A stretch of DNA of 64,000 nt, taken from PFJX01 sp963713085 (lineage in GTDB: Bacteria > Pseudomonadota > Gammaproteobacteria > Burkholderiales > Thiobacillaceae). The position numbers were made by a program, and so were the translations under genes. The notes under the pieces are model-generated. The model saw nothing but the letters and a program-made list of their open reading frames with translations, ran no database searches and was not told where the DNA came from. Positions 61,372 to 64,000 of this stretch are shown here, one piece after another. Every line of letters starts with the position of its first letter. The first letter of the stretch is position 1. The stretch is taken from positions 1 to 64,000 of the forward strand of contig CAVQKQ010000016.1 in NCBI GenBank assembly GCA_963713085.1. The letters are read 5' to 3'.

Positions 61372-62034
61372 TCATGGAGTTTCTCCCGTGACGTATCCCA
61401 GGCCCCGAACGGTGCGGATGAAGTCGCTGCCGAATTTCTTGCGCAGGCGGTGGATGTACACCTCCACGGTATTGCTCTCCGCCTCCTCGCCCCAGGCATA
61501 AAGGCTTTCCTCCAGTTCCGGGCGGGTGCGGATACGCCCCTTGTGGGCCATGAGGTCATGCAACAAGGCGTACTCGCGCCCCGACAGCGGCACCGTCCGG
61601 CCGGCCAGGGTCACCTGGCGGGCGGCCGGGTCCAGGGAAACCTCGCCCTGGCTCAGGAGCGGGACCGGCGCGCCTTTCGCCCGGCGCAACAGAGCGCGCA
61701 GCCGGGCCTGGAGTTCCACCAGGTCGAAGGGTTTGACCAGGTAGTCGTCGGCGCCGGCATCCAGGCCGGCCACCTTGTCCGCGCTGGTGTCCCGGGCGGT
61801 CAGGATCAGTACCGGGGTGGCATCCCCGCGTCCGCGCAATTCGCGCAATACTCCCAGGCCGTCGCGGCGCGGGAGACCCAGATCCAGCACGCAGGCATCG
61901 TATTTCTGGTCGAGCAGGGCCAGGCGCGCCGACTCGCCATCCCGCACCCAGTCCACGGCGTAATCCACCAGCCGGAGGCCTGACCGAACGCCGTCGCCCA
62001 GCAGGGCGTCGTCTTCCACCAGCAATATGCGCAT
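61372..62034 (-). CDS. OmpR-family response regulator, QseB-like
   Basis: This 220-aa protein has a receiver domain (VEDDALLGDG; acceptor Asp51 in YDACVLDLGLPRRDG; Lys in DYLVKPF) and a C-terminal winged helix ending SNTVEVYIHRLRKKFGSDFI, RTVRGLGYVTGE. The linker and YAWGEEAESNTVEVYIHRLR match QseB/TctD regulators. It lies 3 nt after the TPR gene. Confidence 0.88.
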   Translation of the reverse strand: MRILLVEDDALLGDGVRSGLRLVDYAVDWVRDGESARLALLDQKYDACVLDLGLPRRDGLGVLRELRGRGDATPVLILTARDTSADKVAGLDAGADDYLVKPFDLVELQARLRALLRRAKGAPVPLLSQGEVSLDPAARQVTLAGRTVPLSGREYALLHDLMAHKGRIRTRPELEESLYAWGEEAESNTVEVYIHRLRKKFGSDFIRTVRGLGYVTGETP

Positions 62035-62037
62035 AAA

Positions 62038-62691
62038 TCAGTCGTTCATTTCTTTCCTGACCTTGGCGATCATGGCCTGGATCTCCTGCCGGCGGCCCGC
62101 GTCGGCCAGTTCCCGACCGGGCCGGGCCGGCGCCCGCAGGGCGATTTCCAGGTGATGCAGGGCGTCGCCGTAGCGTTCGCGCCCGTACAGATACTCGCCG
62201 TAGAAGAAATTCGGGTCAATGCCGTCCGGGTTGATGACCAGGGATTTCTTCAGCATCTCCTCCGCCTTGTCCTTGTCGCCGAAACCGATGGGCCAGCCCG
62301 GCACCTTGTAATACAGGGTACCCAGGCTGGTATAGGCGGAGCCCTTCAGGGCCTTGTCGTCCAGCTTCAAGGCGGCCTCGAGGTCGCTGCGTGCCTGCTT
62401 GGCCAGGGACAGGGCGCCCAGGCCGCCCTTGGCGCCGGCCTCGCTGGAAAGGGTGATGCCTTCCCAGATCAGGGGTTCGGCCTGGTTGGGCTCGGCCTCC
62501 ACCAACAGGTGGGCGTGCTGGGCCAGTTCGTGATAGCGCTCGGCCTGGAGCTTTTCAGGCGTGCGGTACTTGATTTGGGCCCACTGGTCCTGAATGGGCT
62601 TGATGGCCTCTTCCTGGGTAACCGCATAGGCGTGGGAGGCACCGGTCAGGCCGGCGGCGAGCAGCAGGGAGGCAATAAGGGGGGTCTTCAT
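62038..62691 (-). CDS. Exported TPR-repeat protein
   Basis: This 217-aa protein has a Sec signal peptide (MKTPLIASLLLAAGLTGASH, cleavage near AYA) and about three tetratricopeptide-like helical pairs (LEAALKLDDKALKGSAYTSL, FFYGEYLYGRERYGDALHHL). ATG 62691 begins the signal peptide; the longer frame is rejected. Its cotranscription with the two-component genes suggests a periplasmic accessory or output role. Confidence 0.7.
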   Translation of the reverse strand: MKTPLIASLLLAAGLTGASHAYAVTQEEAIKPIQDQWAQIKYRTPEKLQAERYHELAQHAHLLVEAEPNQAEPLIWEGITLSSEAGAKGGLGALSLAKQARSDLEAALKLDDKALKGSAYTSLGTLYYKVPGWPIGFGDKDKAEEMLKKSLVINPDGIDPNFFYGEYLYGRERYGDALHHLEIALRAPARPGRELADAGRRQEIQAMIAKVRKEMND

Positions 62692-62701
62692 GGGCGGTCC
62701 T

Positions 62702-63499
62702 TCAGATGGGTGTGGAAACGTGGCGCTTGACGATGGCCAGCTTGCCGGCCAGGGCGCGGTCGATAAGATGGGGGGCAAAGCCGTTGAGCCAGGCGAACAG
62801 GCTCTCCGGGAAGCCCAGATGGGTCTCCCCCCGGCCCGTGCGGATGGCCGCGATGATCTGGCGCGCCGCGGCCTCCGGGGCGTCGCTGGCGCTGCCCAGC
62901 TCCTTGTTGAGGGCGTTGACGGCCGTGCTGTTCAGCGCCGTGGCGATGGCCCGGGGGGCAACATGGATCATAGCGACCCGGCTGTCCGCCAGCTCCCGGC
63001 GCAAGGCCTGGGAAAAGGCGCGCAAGCCGGCCTTGGCGGTGGAATAGGCGGCGAAGCCGGGAAAGGGCAGGCTGCCGAAGGTGGAGCCGATGTTCACCAC
63101 GGCGCCTCGGGATTGTGACTTCAGGTGGGGCAACAAGGCCAAGGTCAGGCGCATGGGGGTGGCGAGGTTGGTGTCGAGCACCCGGTCCACGTCGGCCCAG
63201 ATCTGCTGTTCGTACAGCGCGAAGACGTTGATGCCGGCGTTGTTGATCAAAATGTTGACGTCGAATGCCCGGGCGGCCTCCGCCACCCGAGCGATCTCGC
63301 CGCTCCGGGTGAGGTCGGCGGCGATGTAGTTCACGCTCACGCCGGTTCCGCCCAACCCCGCGGCCTGTTTCTCCAAACGTGCCGAGTCTCGTCCCGCCAG
63401 CAGCAGGCTGGCGCCGGATTGGGCCAAGCCAAGTGCCAATTCCCGGCCCAGGCCGCCGCTGGCGCCGGTCAGCAGGATGCGCGCACCGTTCAGTTCCAT
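62702..63499 (-). CDS. Short-chain dehydrogenase/reductase
   Basis: This 265-aa SDR has the TGASGGLG NAD(P) motif (residues 11-18), NNAG (86-89), catalytic Ser in NIGSTFG and YxxxK in FAAYSTAKAGLRAF. The C-terminal LSDxx region is unremarkable and the substrate is unknown. It overlaps the next gene upstream by 10 nt, suggesting joint function with the diiron-like enzyme. Confidence 0.85.
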   Translation of the reverse strand: MELNGARILLTGASGGLGRELALGLAQSGASLLLAGRDSARLEKQAAGLGGTGVSVNYIAADLTRSGEIARVAEAARAFDVNILINNAGINVFALYEQQIWADVDRVLDTNLATPMRLTLALLPHLKSQSRGAVVNIGSTFGSLPFPGFAAYSTAKAGLRAFSQALRRELADSRVAMIHVAPRAIATALNSTAVNALNKELGSASDAPEAAARQIIAAIRTGRGETHLGFPESLFAWLNGFAPHLIDRALAGKLAIVKRHVSTPI

Positions 63500-64000
63500 A
63501 CCGACACCCTTTTCTGCACAGGCAACGCCCTGAAGACGTCACCGTAAAGTTTGAAAAACACCTTGGCGCAATGCAGCACCTCGGCTTGGTCGTAGGGGTC
63601 CATGCGCTCCAGCAGGTCGGCCAGGTGGCGGGTGTGTTCCTGATCCAGGGTGCCGTGGGAACGCAGGTAGGAAAAGGCCGAGTCGGGCAGCGCCAGGGCG
63701 TCCTGGATCACGTCGGCCGCCTGCAGGGCCAGGGCCACGCTGGTGCCTTCCAGGACGAAGACCATGCCGAAGAACCCGGCCGGATTGCGCCGTTGCACCA
63801 GGTCCCAGGCGTAAGCCACCATCACTTCGGTGGCCAGTCCCGGGCGGCCGTGTCGCGTGGCCTGTGCGTCGCCGCCCGCAGCGGCGATGTCGTTCAGGAT
63901 CCATTCCTCGTGGCCGATCTCCTCCTGGATGTATTCCGCCACCGGCCGGGCCAGCCAGGCCAGCCGTTCCGAGAGGCGGCTGCCCACCGCCATCAGCAGG
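63490..64000 (-). CDS. Heme-oxygenase-fold (diiron-like) redox enzyme, partial
   Basis: The frame is open to the window edge (5' end outside). The visible part has YIQEEIGHEEWILNDIAAAG and HGTLDQEHTRHLADLLERMD, with paired Glu/His and Asp/His positions that resemble the iron ligands of TenA/PqqC-like heme-oxygenase-fold diiron enzymes, and a long helical middle. The exact reaction is unknown. It overlaps the SDR gene, so the two may act in one pathway. Confidence 0.6.
   Translation of the reverse strand, partial: LLMAVGSRLSERLAWLARPVAEYIQEEIGHEEWILNDIAAAGGDAQATRHGRPGLATEVMVAYAWDLVQRRNPAGFFGMVFVLEGTSVALALQAADVIQDALALPDSAFSYLRSHGTLDQEHTRHLADLLERMDPYDQAEVLHCAKVFFKLYGDVFRALPVQKRVSVWN

Overview
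The window reads as the chromosome of a GC-rich, PEP-CTERM-bearing Gram-negative bacterium, most likely a betaproteobacterium of the Rhodocyclales/Nitrosomonadales type. The grounds are protein family content and gene order: an XrtA/PEP-CTERM regulatory cluster (prsT, prsR, prsK and a sugar transferase), ponA divergent from pilMNOPQ, a complete mraZ-to-lpxC division and cell-wall (dcw) cluster, and a tkt-gap-pgk-pyk-fba operon with a Calvin-type class II aldolase. The genus cannot be named from sequence alone.

Layout. 1-625: truncated IS256-family insertion sequence. 766-6395: envelope module made of a LolA-like periplasmic protein, a LolD/MacB-type ATPase, a DUF1302-like outer-membrane protein and two FtsX-type permeases. 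6656-18341: PEP-CTERM region, with a PEP-CTERM protein behind a sigma-54 promoter, two 923-aa PrsT TPR lipoproteins, the PrsK/PrsR two-component pair and a polyprenyl-phosphate sugar transferase. 18445-21324: conserved hypothetical and PBP1A. 21463-26519: pilMNOPQ, followed by a broken lipoprotein gene and duplicated terminators. 27029-46227 (minus strand): small membrane protein, lpxC, ftsZ, ftsA, ftsQ, ddl, murB, murC, murG, ftsW, murD, mraY, murF, murE, ftsI, ftsL, rsmH, mraZ. 46529-46992: RNase P RNA. 47019-54926: purC and the sugar-phosphate operon. 55186-57332: inositol-phosphatase-like protein, thioredoxin-like protein, rsmE. 57420-59949: argA, a small unknown ORF and a zinc-sensing (CZB) diguanylate cyclase. 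59989-64000: QseBC-like two-component system, TPR protein, SDR and a partial heme-oxygenase-fold (diiron-like) enzyme.

The most unusual signal is inside the dcw cluster. The murD-ftsW-murG block is bracketed by displaced copies of its neighbours' ends: a second copy of the last 20 codons of mraY lies just before murD, and a second copy of the first 13 codons of murC lies just after murG. Both copies encode the same residues as the intact genes but differ at synonymous sites (9 of 63 nt for mraY). This suggests the three-gene block was inserted or replaced as one DNA fragment that carried the gene ends with it. Both scars keep translational coupling and create small chimeric ORFs, and one carries a REP-like nested palindrome. 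A similar gene-end duplication, with its terminator, lies downstream of lpxC next to a decayed lipoprotein gene.

Other points: a -24/-12 promoter at the PEP-CTERM gene close to its probable activator PrsR, three contiguous MraZ boxes plus a fourth within the mraZ promoter, a possible pseudoknot between pgk and pyk, and an RNase P RNA with an enlarged variable arm.
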